64,000 nt of DNA from Allolobophora icterica (lineage: Eukaryota; Annelida; Clitellata; Crassiclitellata; Lumbricidae): positions 6,167,956 through 6,231,955 of the forward strand of contig OY744616.1 in the NCBI GenBank assembly GCA_963556255.1. Direction: 5' to 3'. Both the position numbers and the translations under genes were made by a program. Shown here in pieces: positions 1-10,374 of the stretch (position 1 is its first letter; every line of letters starts with the position of its first letter). Below the pieces are notes generated by a model. It was not told the origin of the DNA, did not search any database, and saw only the letters and a list, made by a program, of their open reading frames with translations.

Positions 1-458
1 GAGTCAACCCGGAGGATCAAGAGACGGTCTGTTCCAGACAGCGAGCGGATCGAGACGCCTTTCTACCGTGGGAGACGGGTGAATCGGCATACGACAGTCG
101 GACGGACGAAGTGCGTCGTTCGGCTGAGACAGCAGAAGACAGCAGTCAACATACGGGTAAGATCCTAGGTGTTGTCGTGGCTGAGAAGGAGAAAAGAGAG
201 TGGAGTTGCAGCCGAGTGGGAGGCAGCCATTATTTCTCTTTCAATATCTGCTGATTATTTCTTTGAAATTTGATCCATTGTTGTGATCGAGGCCAGACTT
301 GCGTGAGCTTGTATAGTTTTTGCGTACTTGGCGAGTGTACTTCTTTGGATACTGAATAGTTGCACTTTGGGTTGTGGAATTTTCCTTTTGTGTGGCGGGT
401 TTGCCGCGTGGTGTCTGTTTTTTTTTTGTTGATTGTTGTTGACTGACTGTTTGTAAAA
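1..458 (+). other. 5' untranslated leader of the retrotransposon
   Basis: This stretch precedes the gag start and has no long plus-strand frame. It should carry the packaging signal and, near its left edge, the primer-binding site, but I could not recognise a tRNA-complementary segment. The 5' LTR end seems to lie just outside the window; the first bases only loosely resemble the end of the 3' LTR. Confidence 0.5.
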
Positions 459-3400
459 ATGGAAGCGTTGACAACAGAGATGCAAGCGAATATTCGCAAA
501 ATGTCGTCTGAGCGCCTTAGGGTGTATCTTATGAAGGCAGGAAGGGACGAAGATGATGTTATGTCATGGGATCGAAATCAATTAATGGAAGAATGGGCCA
601 TGGAGATTGGAAAAGAGGAAGAGGAATTTAAGGGTAGTCCAATATCTCCAACAGGAGTGGATTACGAGCTGCAGAAGCGCCGTCTGGAGTTCGAAATCCG
701 TAAATATGAAGAACAAAGGGAGGAACGGAAGGAAGAAAAGAAGGAACGGAAAGAGAAGGAAGAAAGAGAAAGGGAGGAACGGAAGGAGAAGGAAGAAAGA
801 GAAAGGGAGGAACGGAAGGAGAAGGAAGAAAGGGAGGAAAAGAGGAGAGAGGAAGAAAAGAAGGAACGGAAAGAGAAAGAAGAAAGAGAAAAGAAGGAAC
901 GGAAAGAGAAAGAAGAAAGGGAGAGGAAGGAAAAGCAGGAAGAACGAAATGTTAGAGATTCTTTAGCAAGTCGTACTAAGCGTTATAGTGATGCCCTCAA
1001 GAATATTCTTTGGAAATTTCCTTCCGACCCTATAGAAATTCCAGGTTTCTTTGATCACTTGGATGGTTTGTTTAATGTGTATGAGGTGGATGAAGATGTT
1101 AGAGCAAAATTATTGCTAGCCATTTTAAGTGAAAGAGCTAAGGCATTAACCATGCGCCTTACTGAGGCACAGCTCCATGACTACAAATTCCTGAAGGAGT
1201 TTTTGCTAAGGGAGTTTAAGATAAGCCCTTCAAATCTTAGAGCCCGATTTTGGTCGTTGCACAAAGCATCGGACGAATCATTTACGATCTATTCATCCAA
1301 ATTGCGTGTGGCTCTTATGTATTATTTGAAAAGTAGAAAGATAACTGATGAGTTTGATAAACTTGTAAGTTTATTGGTTGCGGATCGGCTTAAGGAGTCC
1401 TTGTCGAAGGCTTGTTTAGATTATATCTTGGCCCAAGAAAAAGAGGAGTGGTTGAGCTGTGAAGACATAGCTAATGCGGCTGACATTTATGTAGCGTCGC
1501 ATGATGGTGGAAATGACTTAGTATGCCGTAGTCATCCGACACCGAAGTATAACAATTGGACGAGAGGTCAACCACATGTTCAAGTCAATAACCAGACAGC
1601 TCAACCCAAGTCTCCCAAACCGGAATTAAGGGGTGAAGCCAAGATAGGTGCGAGGGTGTCTCAGGAGGAGGCCAAGGTAAAGGGTCTCTGTTTCCTATGT
1701 CATCAGAAGGGTCATAGGGCAAGGGAGTGCCAGACCAAACCAAGTTCTAAAAAGGTGAGTACTTGTATATTTGGGAACCCAACTGAAGAAGTGATCGACT
1801 TAGTTGTTGAGAAGGTCAACGTGTTGCATGAGATACCTGAACAGGTAAAGCAAGGGAATTTATTGGATAATTCTAAACCAATAGGGTTGACAACTGCTGT
1901 AAGGGTATACGAGAATAGTATTGATGGATTACACGAGAGGTCGTATATCAATGTACAGATTGAAGATCTCCCTTCTCAGCCAGCATTATCTGATTCAGGA
2001 GCAGAAATTTGTTGTATTGATAAGAAATTAATTGAGTCACTAAACTTACCCGTGATTAAACGGATTAATATAATTGGTTTTCAGGGAGAAGGATGTAAGG
2101 CAGATGTAGTATACCTACAAATGAAATTAGCTAATTCAATGGAAGGAACGACGAACATTGCGCCATCTTTGTGCGTCATGTTCGCTGCAGTCCCTGAACT
2201 AAATGAACGGGTTATTTTGACACCCCATGTTGTGGACCTATTAAGGGATAGTTCGCAATATGTAGTGATGGTAGCTGGCGTAGATCGATGTGTACAAATA
2301 AATAAAGGGGCAGAAGAAGATAACTTAGGAGTTAATATCGAGAAAAGTAACAGCAACGAATCCTTGCCGTCAGAAGTGAATGAATATTCTCAGGAGCAAC
2401 TAGTTGATGATTCAGATAATTTTCTTGATGTTGAGTCAACAGAGTTCAAGTCTGATGAGGGAGTAGCGAATAATGATACTTTATTGCGTGAGCAACAGAA
2501 TTGTCACAATCTTATATCTTGCTGGCAACAAGCGAGACAGAATAAAAATAATTTCTTTATAGATAATAACCTCCTGTACCACAAAGGGGAAATTATGGGA
2601 CATAAGGTTAATCAATTATGTTTACCGGAAGATAGAATCGAGGTTGTCTTGCGAGTAGCACACGATGCCCCATGTGCTGGGCACATGGCTTTTAAGGCAA
2701 CGAGAGCCAGGATCAAATTAAACTTTTGGTTTCCAAGAATGGATGAGAGGATTCGCGAATATTGTGCGTCTTGTCAAATTTGTCAACTAAGAACTCCAGT
2801 TAAAGTGGCAGATCGAGTCCCGATCACTCCTATTCCGAGGGCGGATGAACTCTGTTTTAACCATCTAAATATGGATTGTATTGGCCCTATGGTAGTGACT
2901 GGAGAATCCAACAAATCGAAACCCCAGTACAATTATGCTTTGGTTCTGGTGGACAAATTTTCTCGTTGGCCGATGGCGTATCCTCTTAGATCGCTGAATG
3001 CAAAGGGAGTTTGTGAAGCTCTGTTGCAAGTTTTTACAACTTTTTCTATTCCAAGGATCATCAGTTCTGATTGTGGTACCAACTTTACCAGTCGTTTGAC
3101 GAAAGAATTCTTGCGGCGAATGGGTTGTAGTCCCAGATTTAATACCCCTGGACATCCTGAGGCAGCTGGATTGGTTGAAAGATGCAACCAAAGCTTGAAA
3201 ACCATGATCTTTAAGCTTGCTCAATCTGATCCTCGTGGATGGCACCAATTGTTACCGTTTGTTCTGTGGAGCCTTAGAGAAAAACCTTCAGGCACGACTC
3301 ATATTTCGCCATTCACTATGGTTTATGGAACTCTTCCTCGGGGTCCACTTAGTGTGTTGAAGGAATCGTGGGCTGGCGAACGAAAAGTACCTCTTAACTT

Positions 3401-5240
3401 AGGTAAATCACCCGAAGAGTATCTCCAATCACTGAAGGAAAACCTTGAATTCGCGAAAGTTTATGCAGATTACTATAGTGATATAGAAACAAAGCGGTAT
3501 GCAGATTATTATAACTTGCGTAGTACTGACAGAAAATACGAAGTTGGAGATAAAGTAGCAGTATTAGCACCAGATTTTGGTAGTTCTAAATTTTATAGTC
3601 GATGGCAAGGACCTGCTACCGTAGTCAAGGTTAAATCCCCATATTCTTATATAGTAGAAATAGAGGGAAAACAAAGACATTTACACGCAAATAAGATCAA
3701 GCGATACCATGAACGACTCGAACAAGCGATGATCAATAGCTGTTCAGTAATTGTTGATCAAGATGAAGAATTTGGTATAGTAGAGGTTGTAGATCAGGAA
3801 GAACGTGAACAAATAAGCCCGAGTAAGCGAATTGATCCTCTGATTATAGCGCATCTTTCGCAAGAGGAACAGAAGCAACTTTTTGAAGTTTTGGATCGGC
3901 ACACGGCAGTATTTGTGGATAAACCTGGGTATTGTCCAGTATTAGAACATGAAATTAAGATAACTCATGATTTCACTCCTAAGCGTTTAAGGGCATATAA
4001 GGTACCTGAGCTACTTAAACCTGAAGTACAACGCCAGATAGAAGAAATGTTGGCATTAGACATCATTCGACCATCGAAAAGTGAAATGGCCAGTCCGGTA
4101 GTTTGCGTTTTAAAGGGACCCAAAGGTCAAAATGGCGTTCGATTGGCAATTGATTATCGCCATGTTAACAAATATTCTCTAGGTGATTGTTACCCGACCC
4201 CAGACATTGCTGACATCTTACAAAAGGTGGGACGGGCAAAGTTTATTAGTGTTTTCGACGCGAAATCGGGGTATTGGCAAATTCCAGTTCGGAAAGAACA
4301 TCGATGGCTTACGGCATTCGTATGTGATGCAGGACTTTTTGAGTTCACAAGAATGCCGTTTGGACTCAAGTCCGCTAGCAATACCTTTATTCGTGCTATG
4401 ACCCAAGTTTTACATCCAGTGCGAAGTTTTACCGAACCATTCGTCGATGATATGGCAGTGGTTTCAATGAATTGGAATGACCATTTAGAACATCTAGAGA
4501 AATTCTTGCAAACTATTGAGGAAGCAGGACTCACTTTGAATTTAAGAAAATGTAATTTTGCACAAAACAAAATAAAGTTTGTTGGCCATATAGTAGGGTC
4601 AGGTTGTATTGAACCTGATCCAGGTAAGATCGCTACGATCAATGATATCCATCCTCCAACAACAAAGAAAGAAGTTAGAAAGGTTATGGGTTTTTTCAGT
4701 TACTTTCGAAATTTTATACCTGCTTTAGCTGAAAAAGCACGGGTAATAACTGATTTGACACGAGATAACATACCTACGAAGGTGCCTTGGGAGCAAAAGC
4801 ATCAAGAAGCACTAGATAAGTTAAAGGATGATCTCAGTAAAGCTACACAGTTGCATACCATTGATTTCACTAAGGAATTTGGTTTAAGTGTTGACGCAAG
4901 TGCCACCGCGGTCGGGTGTTGCTTGTTTCAGTGGACCGAAGGTCAAGAAAAACCAATTGCTTTTGCTAGCCTTAAACTTACAGATACACAGATGCATTGG
5001 TCTACAATTGAGAGAGAGGCTTTCGCAGTAATTTGGGCACTTAAACGATTCAAGTCATGGATATTCTTATCAAAGATAATCATTTATTCAGATCATAATC
5101 CTTTGTCTTATCTCACAGATGCAAGCCCTAAGAGTGCGAAACTGACTCGTTGGGCGTTAGCATTGCAAGAGTTTAACGTGGACTTTCGATATCGTCCTGG
5201 ACGTCAGAACACGGTGGCTGATTTCCTCTCTCGGTTGTGA
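459..5240 (+). CDS. Gag-Pol polyprotein of a Gmr1-like Ty3/gypsy element
   Basis: 1593 residues in one frame, with no frameshift between gag and pol. Residues ~80-167 are a highly charged E/K/R coiled-coil. A CCHC knuckle (CFLCHQKGHRAREC) lies near residue 411. An aspartic protease motif (DSGAE) is near 511. The integrase follows: an HHCC zinc-binding segment near 730-775, then catalytic D near 805 (NMDCIG), D near 871 (SSDCGTNF) and E near 907 (LVER), spaced D-35-E, then a GPY/F-like module (RWQGPATV). Reverse transcriptase comes after it (VFDAKSGYWQIPV near 1267; FVDD near 1328 in place of YxDD), then RNase H (VDAS, IEREAFA, YSDHNPL) ending at the C-terminus. No chromodomain or envelope is seen. 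It replicates the element by copying its RNA and inserting the DNA. The ATG at 459 is the first in frame. Confidence 0.92.
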   Translation: MEALTTEMQANIRKMSSERLRVYLMKAGRDEDDVMSWDRNQLMEEWAMEIGKEEEEFKGSPISPTGVDYELQKRRLEFEIRKYEEQREERKEEKKERKEKEEREREERKEKEEREREERKEKEEREEKRREEEKKERKEKEEREKKERKEKEERERKEKQEERNVRDSLASRTKRYSDALKNILWKFPSDPIEIPGFFDHLDGLFNVYEVDEDVRAKLLLAILSERAKALTMRLTEAQLHDYKFLKEFLLREFKISPSNLRARFWSLHKASDESFTIYSSKLRVALMYYLKSRKITDEFDKLVSLLVADRLKESLSKACLDYILAQEKEEWLSCEDIANAADIYVASHDGGNDLVCRSHPTPKYNNWTRGQPHVQVNNQTAQPKSPKPELRGEAKIGARVSQEEAKVKGLCFLCHQKGHRARECQTKPSSKKVSTCIFGNPTEEVIDLVVEKVNVLHEIPEQVKQGNLLDNSKPIGLTTAVRVYENSIDGLHERSYINVQIEDLPSQPALSDSGAEICCIDKKLIESLNLPVIKRINIIGFQGEGCKADVVYLQMKLANSMEGTTNIAPSLCVMFAAVPELNERVILTPHVVDLLRDSSQYVVMVAGVDRCVQINKGAEEDNLGVNIEKSNSNESLPSEVNEYSQEQLVDDSDNFLDVESTEFKSDEGVANNDTLLREQQNCHNLISCWQQARQNKNNFFIDNNLLYHKGEIMGHKVNQLCLPEDRIEVVLRVAHDAPCAGHMAFKATRARIKLNFWFPRMDERIREYCASCQICQLRTPVKVADRVPITPIPRADELCFNHLNMDCIGPMVVTGESNKSKPQYNYALVLVDKFSRWPMAYPLRSLNAKGVCEALLQVFTTFSIPRIISSDCGTNFTSRLTKEFLRRMGCSPRFNTPGHPEAAGLVERCNQSLKTMIFKLAQSDPRGWHQLLPFVLWSLREKPSGTTHISPFTMVYGTLPRGPLSVLKESWAGERKVPLNLGKSPEEYLQSLKENLEFAKVYADYYSDIETKRYADYYNLRSTDRKYEVGDKVAVLAPDFGSSKFYSRWQGPATVVKVKSPYSYIVEIEGKQRHLHANKIKRYHERLEQAMINSCSVIVDQDEEFGIVEVVDQEEREQISPSKRIDPLIIAHLSQEEQKQLFEVLDRHTAVFVDKPGYCPVLEHEIKITHDFTPKRLRAYKVPELLKPEVQRQIEEMLALDIIRPSKSEMASPVVCVLKGPKGQNGVRLAIDYRHVNKYSLGDCYPTPDIADILQKVGRAKFISVFDAKSGYWQIPVRKEHRWLTAFVCDAGLFEFTRMPFGLKSASNTFIRAMTQVLHPVRSFTEPFVDDMAVVSMNWNDHLEHLEKFLQTIEEAGLTLNLRKCNFAQNKIKFVGHIVGSGCIEPDPGKIATINDIHPPTTKKEVRKVMGFFSYFRNFIPALAEKARVITDLTRDNIPTKVPWEQKHQEALDKLKDDLSKATQLHTIDFTKEFGLSVDASATAVGCCLFQWTEGQEKPIAFASLKLTDTQMHWSTIEREAFAVIWALKRFKSWIFLSKIIIYSDHNPLSYLTDASPKSAKLTRWALALQEFNVDFRYRPGRQNTVADFLSRL

Positions 5241-5250
5241 CTCGGATGGT

Positions 5251-5260
5251 GAAGGGGGGG
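5251..5260 (+). other. Polypurine tract
   Basis: A run GAAGGGGGGG lies ten bases after the pol stop and immediately before the presumed LTR start (TGGCCCGAC at 5263). This is the expected position and composition of the plus-strand primer of reverse transcription. Confidence 0.7.
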
Positions 5261-5596
5261 AATGGCCCGACACACAAGGATCGAGCCCGCAAATTGTGTG
5301 GATAAATTGACTAACTGATGTGTTTTGTTTTGTTTGTATATGCTGTGTCGAGATGGAGTCTGGAGGCCCGGCTTGATCGTGATGACCCGTTCGGGATGGT
5401 GCTGAAGACGTGTCATCATCTGAGGGCGGAGGGAATGTCGTGGTCTACGCGGGTGCATGCATCAAGGGAAGAAAACCGACGCGTCAACAAGCTTGTTTAC
5501 AACGCACGGAAAATTCTGCAGCAAGCTGTCAACATTAATTTGGTGCATGCAACAAGGATATACGTGTTCAGTAGGACTTTCCAGGGAAAAGTACAG

Positions 5597-5640
5597 TGAC
5601 GTCATAGAACGTTCTGGAATCCGGGAGAACTCTATATAAG
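5597..5640 (+). promoter_or_regulatory. LTR promoter: CRE palindrome and TATA box
   Basis: TGACGTCA (5597-5604) is a perfect CREB/ATF site. TATATAAG follows at about 5633-5640. The spacing fits a U3 polymerase II promoter, with transcription predicted to start near 5665. Confidence 0.6.
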
Positions 5641-5802
5641 ATAGACCTGATGTACATTAAGGGCCTTTTGACGAAGATTTGTAAACGTTGAAACATTGAT
5701 CGTATAACGTTCAATCGAGACCAGCCAACCTGTGTGCTGTCTACGATTGTGATATTTGATAGACGAGTTGACTTACTTTATACTTAATCGACTTTATTTT
5801 TA

Positions 5803-5808
5803 AATAAA
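5803..5808 (+). terminator. LTR polyadenylation signal AATAAA
   Basis: The hexamer lies about 60 bases before the inferred LTR end, downstream of the TATA box, as expected for R/U5. Confidence 0.55.
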
Positions 5809-5814
5809 GATCTT

Positions 5815-6906
5815 TTAATAGTTCCTTCGTTGGTTCGTCGTTGCGATCGAAGGAGTCGACCGCGACATGTGCGTTTTCAGATTACCACCTTGAAGAAATG
5901 ATTTCTGGCATAACTGGCACATAAATGGTTTTTCACCAGTATGGGTACTCATGTGCGTTTTCAGATTACTGCAATGAGAAAATGTTTTCTGACATAACTG
6001 GCATCTAAATGGTTTTTCACCAGTATGGGTTCTCATATGCACCCCAAAGCCACCTACTTCAGTAAATGATTTCTCACAAAACTGACATTTGTATGGTTTT
6101 TCACCAGTATGGGTTCTCATGTGATTTTTCAGATTACTATGATTAGCAAATGATTTTTGACATAACTGACATTTGTATGGTTTCTCACCAGTATGGGTTT
6201 TCATATGCGTTTTCAGATGACTACCTTGAGCAAATGTTTTCTGACATAACTGGCACATAACAGGTTTTTCACCAGTATGGGTTCTCATGTGTATTTTCAG
6301 ATGACTAAAGCGAGAAAATGTTTTGGGACATAACTGGCACATATATGGTTTTTCACCAGTGTGGGTTCTCATATGCGCCACAAAGCGACCCACTTCAGGA
6401 AATGATTTATCACAAAACTGACATTTGTATGGTTTCTCCCCAGTATGGGTTCTCATGTGCGTTTTCAGATGACCACCTTGAGCTAATGATTTCTGACATA
6501 GCTGGCACCTGTATGGTTTTTCGCCAGTATGCGTTCTCGTGTGCCTTTTCAGATCACTACACTTACCAAATGATTTCTGACATAACTGGCACATATATGT
6601 TTTCTCGCCAGTATGGGTTCTCATGTGCTCCATAAAGCCACTTACTTCAGTAAATGATTTCTCACAAAACTGACATGTGTATGGGTTCTCTTCAGAATGG
6701 GTTCTCATGTGCTTTTTCAGATTACCACCCCAATCAAATGATTTCTGACATATCTGACATCTGTATTGTTTTTCTCCCGTATGGGTTCTCGTATTTACCA
6801 TCAGGCTACTCAGTTTATTGATAATTTCACTGTTTTTCTCCAATATTTGTTCTTTGATGTTGTCAGATGATGACCTTGAGAATACGGTTTCAGAAATAAT
6901 TGACAT
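5815..6906 (-). pseudogene. C2H2 zinc-finger gene (copy A), 3' end cut by the retrotransposon
   Basis: 363 codons. The first ~45 residues form a leader with no KRAB, SCAN or BTB domain (MSIISETVFSRSSSDNIKEQ at the start). Then come ten complete C2H2 fingers of 28 residues joined by HTGEKP linkers, which predict sequence-specific DNA binding in the nucleus. The eleventh finger keeps both cysteines and its first histidine, but the frame then leaves the family consensus after KTHM. The last ~16 residues (SRSTPSIATTN...) are antisense LTR sequence. The host part of the frame therefore ends near 5868. An in-frame stop lies just upstream of the ATG. A shortened protein might still be made, so 'truncated gene' is the safest call. 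It is a tandem paralogue of the array at 15374-17938. Confidence 0.85.
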
Positions 6907-8690
6907 CTGTCTGGTATTTCTTTAAAATGCTTCGCAGGTGTTTCTCCAATCATCAGAATCTAGAAAAAGTTGGGATTTGTGTGACTTTTGATAAGCATGA
7001 GTTTTTGGATAAATTGCCTGTGTAAAATGTTTCTGCAATTGTTGTTGTCATAATCTTTGCAGCACTAGCAGCGTCCAATTTCTCACATTATCTGACATAT
7101 GACGACTTTCTTTAAGTTTGCGTTTCAGATGATTACAAGAAGGGTTCATGTTTCATCTATCAGTTGCAGTTAGTTTTCAAGTAAAGTAAGAAAGCAGTCA
7201 CGCAGAAAAAGTCTATGACGAAATACTGAAGCTATCCAACCCTGGATAATAGCACACCTTTATGCTATTCTTTGAGCAGTGTGATTTTAACCAAAGATGA
7301 AATAGTAGACTACAGTAAAACTTGTAGTCAAATAAGTCCACTGTAATGTTCTTGGTGGAGATTATTTTTGAAGCTCTAACAGAATGTTGCTCGTCTTCTT
7401 TGTGAACTTGCTAAAAAGAACAGTAAAACCTCGATATTTAACAGGTTTCTATATAATATATATATATATAGAACATAATTTCATTGCTGCTCATTAAACT
7501 AAAATGACTGTTCTCCATTCGTAGTTGAGTGACTAGTTAGTGATATTGGTAAGGTTCCAGTGATCAACTAATTTCTGCTAGGAATTTGTCTTGTTTAAGC
7601 CTTTCATGTTACAGCTCTGTCTCAAAACAGACTGGCCTGATGCCTGGCCTTAAAAGTAAGGTAAACAAGTCCATGAAAAGTCAACTAATATAATGCCAAT
7701 TCTAAATCACATCATCTCACATCTTCATAGTATAGTTTCCAAAAGTACCACAGCTAAAACTTGGTAAATTTGTTAACACGCTATCACATTATTTTTATAG
7801 CAGACATGATATAAACTGACAACTGCTGTATTATGTACAAAGCACAGAGATACAAAAAATATGGACAAAAGTCTTGTGTTGTCATTTAATGAAATGCAAT
7901 ATTTAGCTTATGTGTAGATACTAGATACTTCATTCGCCACCGAGTACTTGCATATAGCGGCAAGGACTCGGTCGTCCATCATACACTTTGCTTGCACAGA
8001 GGGATCACGAGTAGGCATCGACCCGATATACGTCGAAGTGGTGGGCAGTTGAACATCAGAGGCTTTAAGAGACACTTGATGTCCAATTTCCTCATTCCAA
8101 AGGGCCGATAGGACGGATGACGGGGAACATCAACGCTTCGAAATGGTGTCTCATAAAAAACACCGAGAATGAGGGGTCATCCATATATTACGTACGCAAA
8201 AATCCGGGAAAATTGAACCCCTCCCTGTTCGCACGCGTACTTTCCCCCCCCCCACCTGCGTACGTACAGTTGACGTACCCCCCCCCCCAAGACCAGCAGC
8301 AGAATGTGTCAGTTACACACGTCCAGGCAGAACTGTCTGCACTTTAGGCCAGATTGAAGGATGAGTAATCCATGGACTCACTGTTGAGTTGTGTGATAGT
8401 TTAATAATAGCGTTCAGAGGTAAGGTGGCATACAAGTGACACCTCTCCCACAGTCCTACTTCCTCTGGCAGTACCAGATAGCTGGAAAGACTGAACTCTA
8501 GCTCACTTGAAGGCCAATCAATTTGCGTACGTACATTATCAGTAGACCCCCCTCATTGGCAAGCGTAAGCAAGCATATGCATTTCGGTCACCTCCCTCCA
8601 TGCGTACGTAATATATGGATGGCCCCTAAGGAAACTGGAAACCACCACCCTATCTATCCCACGATGAAAATGCTACCTGGAAATTCGCGC
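6907..8690. repeat. Segmental duplication copy A, 5' flank of zinc-finger gene
   Basis: Non-coding sequence that matches 18034-19760 in the same order and orientation: the block just upstream of the start codon, the block ending in TTTATGCTATTC, the TTTCTATATAATATATATA block, and the block around GTGGGCAGTTGAACATCAG (8041-8060 against 19560-19579). Copy A has ~360 extra bases (about 7650-8008) and a MITE (8173-8626). Copy B has a SINE and a TA-rich palindrome instead. Confidence 0.8.
8173..8626. mobile_element. Harbinger-type MITE, 454 bp
   Basis: The termini are inverted repeats (GGGGTCATCCATATATTACG on the left; its near complement ends at 8626), flanked by TGA and TAA, consistent with the 3-bp TWA duplication of PIF/Harbinger elements after one mutation. 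The paralogous site at ~19690 reads straight through (GAATAAGGAAACTGG), giving a natural empty site. A second full copy of 455 bp lies at 58121-58575. There is no transposase. Confidence 0.82.
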
Positions 8691-9164
8691 AGAGAAAAAT
8701 GGCGTTGTTTCAGTCCTAGACCTGCCTAAGGCCCGAACACTGATGAAGAACGTGTAGCTGTTACAGAAAAAAAGATAAAAAACAAACTTCTTCAAACATC
8801 ACGTGTCATGGTGATCTATTTATTTTATTTCACATTACGTCACATATGTGATTAAGATAACGCATATTGAGTTTGTTTTGACAATTTTCAGGTTTCCAAT
8901 TTCTATTCCATAATAATTATGTGCTACATAGTTTGGGTTCGAGCCTAGCTCTTTTCTAATCCATTACATTTAGTGAATATGTATGATGAAAAGACTTGAA
9001 TAAAGTTTCAGCTGACTAATAACATCATGTGTAATGGTGATCTATTTTATTTTATTTTACAATAATTATGGTATACGCATGCATATTTTCTTACTCATTT
9101 TCTCACAATAATCGGCATGTCATCTGGAATTGAAATATGTAACACACATGTTCATCTGCAAAGC
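8630..9164. other. Non-coding stretch with a short repeated block
   Basis: The end of the duplication (to ~8690) is followed by AT-rich DNA. A block around TGGTGATCTATT occurs twice, near 8809 and 9034, as a diverged direct repeat. No gene is seen. Confidence 0.4.
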
Positions 9165-9480
9165 CTATCTAATTACTGATCCATCTCAACTATGAACTTC
9201 ATATCTAAAATTCTTGAACACATAGTTATGAATCGCATGCAAACTCACTTATCCTATAATTAATTCACTAGTCAACATTTCAGTCTGCACACCATAAGTT
9301 TCATTCAACAGAGTCCGTCCTTCTTGCTGTTCATAATTACATCTTGAGCATTATGAACAGCAATTGTTCCTCTTGACTTACCTACTGCTTTTGGTAGTTT
9401 AACGGTCTAACCATCCACTTTTTTGCATTGATAGCAACATTATTTTGGGGTTTCTGATCCTGACACTGAATTGGTTTCCG
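9165..9480 (+). pseudogene. Decayed non-LTR retrotransposon reverse transcriptase fragment
   Basis: Reading near 9175 gives a phrase with a stop (SNY*SISTMNFISKILEHIV) that matches the conserved LINE reverse-transcriptase block (NYRPIS...KILE..V). It continues with a degenerate QTHLSYN and a later LDL.TAF-like block. Several stops and frame changes show that it is dead. The clade (CR1/L2-like) is an inference. Confidence 0.55.
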
Positions 9481-9502
9481 ACTTCTCTATGTCGTGCACT
9501 TA

Positions 9503-9547
9503 GGGGCCATCCATATACTACGTACACAAAAATCCGGGAAAATTCAG
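9503..9547. mobile_element. Orphan end of the Harbinger-type MITE
   Basis: 45 bases match the outer terminus of the 8173 element (GGGGCCATCCATATACTACG start) and are preceded by TTA, its preferred target. Sequence after 9547 is unrelated and no opposite terminus was found nearby, so this is a truncated copy or the end of a different, longer member. Confidence 0.65.
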
Positions 9548-9812
9548 TCGCACTTCATTTAGAAACCACGGTGAGGTGAAATGCCAGGGGTAGTAGGCCC
9601 TAAACCTACTGACCCAGTTAAACAAGGACTAAAGTACGACACATGTGAAAACCTGAACATCCTATCACAGCTAAAACAACCCTTATTAAATATGAGACTT
9701 ACCTTATTTGATTGCTCAGATAAGAACAACAAAGAAAATGCGCTCAAAGCTGAATGACAAACTTAAACTTTTCAAAAAACGTAATGTTTGTGCTGTATAA
9801 ACAAGCGAAGGT

Positions 9813-10033
9813 CGAAAACTAAAGGTCCCGCAACAAGATAGATACGACAGTTCCACGGGTTCTGTTCTGACATTTTGTTGCGCTATTACTTCATCTAAGC
9901 CATATTATTCAATAATTATTCATTCGCCATCGAAAACTAAAGGTCCCGCAACAAGATAGATACGACAGTTCCACGGGTTCTGTTCTGACATTTTGTTGCG
10001 CTATTACTTCATCTAAGCCATATTATTCAATAA
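9813..10033. repeat. Tandem duplication, 118-bp period, two copies
   Basis: The block starting CGAAAACTAAAGGTCCCGCA at 9813 recurs at 9931, virtually unchanged for over 100 bases. The near identity implies a recent event. No coding content. Confidence 0.85.
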
Positions 10034-10374
10034 ATTTAAAGCACGTCTTTCATTTAATATCTGAGCATTTTATTATTATTGAATAAACCGTACGATTATT
10101 CAATTCAACTGGGAAACACTTCAGTTATAAGCTTACACGAGAGCCTGGATCAGAACTTTCCAGATGTATGAATATCGACCAAACCCTAATAATTATAGTC
10201 ATGACACCCGATTTCCACTCTTGCTTAGCCTAATGCGTATTCGTGTCCTTCGCAGAATACGCCCCATGGTTGTTTTCAGGCCACATGCATGTAGTCCATG
10301 CTAAACGAGACTTAAGGTAATTCACTCTTCCTGAATAATTTTGATCACCGAAATAAACCACCTTAATTGTGGCA

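Larger units (their letters stand above)
1..5867 (+). mobile_element. Gmr1-like LTR retrotransposon (5' LTR outside window)
   Basis: A long leader, one uninterrupted gag-pol frame, a polypurine tract and a 3' LTR are seen in order. The pol domain order is protease, integrase, reverse transcriptase, RNase H. The RT is Ty3/gypsy-like but the order is that of Ty1/copia, which is the hallmark of Gmr1-like elements. The open frame and intact catalytic motifs suggest a young insertion. The right end lies inside a zinc-finger gene read on the other strand, so the rest of that gene should lie left of the window, beyond the 5' LTR. Confidence 0.88.
5263..5867 (+). repeat. 3' LTR (about 605 bp, TG...CA)
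   Basis: Bounded on the left by the polypurine tract and on the right by the abrupt return of zinc-finger coding sequence at about 5868. It contains a CRE-like site, a TATA box and an AATAAA at 5803-5808, in the order U3, R, U5. The last ~50 bases are read on the minus strand as the aberrant tail of the zinc-finger frame. The ends are inferred from TG/CA and the flank, because the 5' LTR is not available for comparison. Confidence 0.75.

Noticed and set aside
1..40. End of the 5' LTR at the window edge
   Set aside because: GAGTC.ACC resembles the 3' LTR end for only about nine bases and then diverges, too short to claim.
2865..3248. Minus-strand frame within pol
   Set aside because: Shadow of the integrase coding region without any domain likeness.
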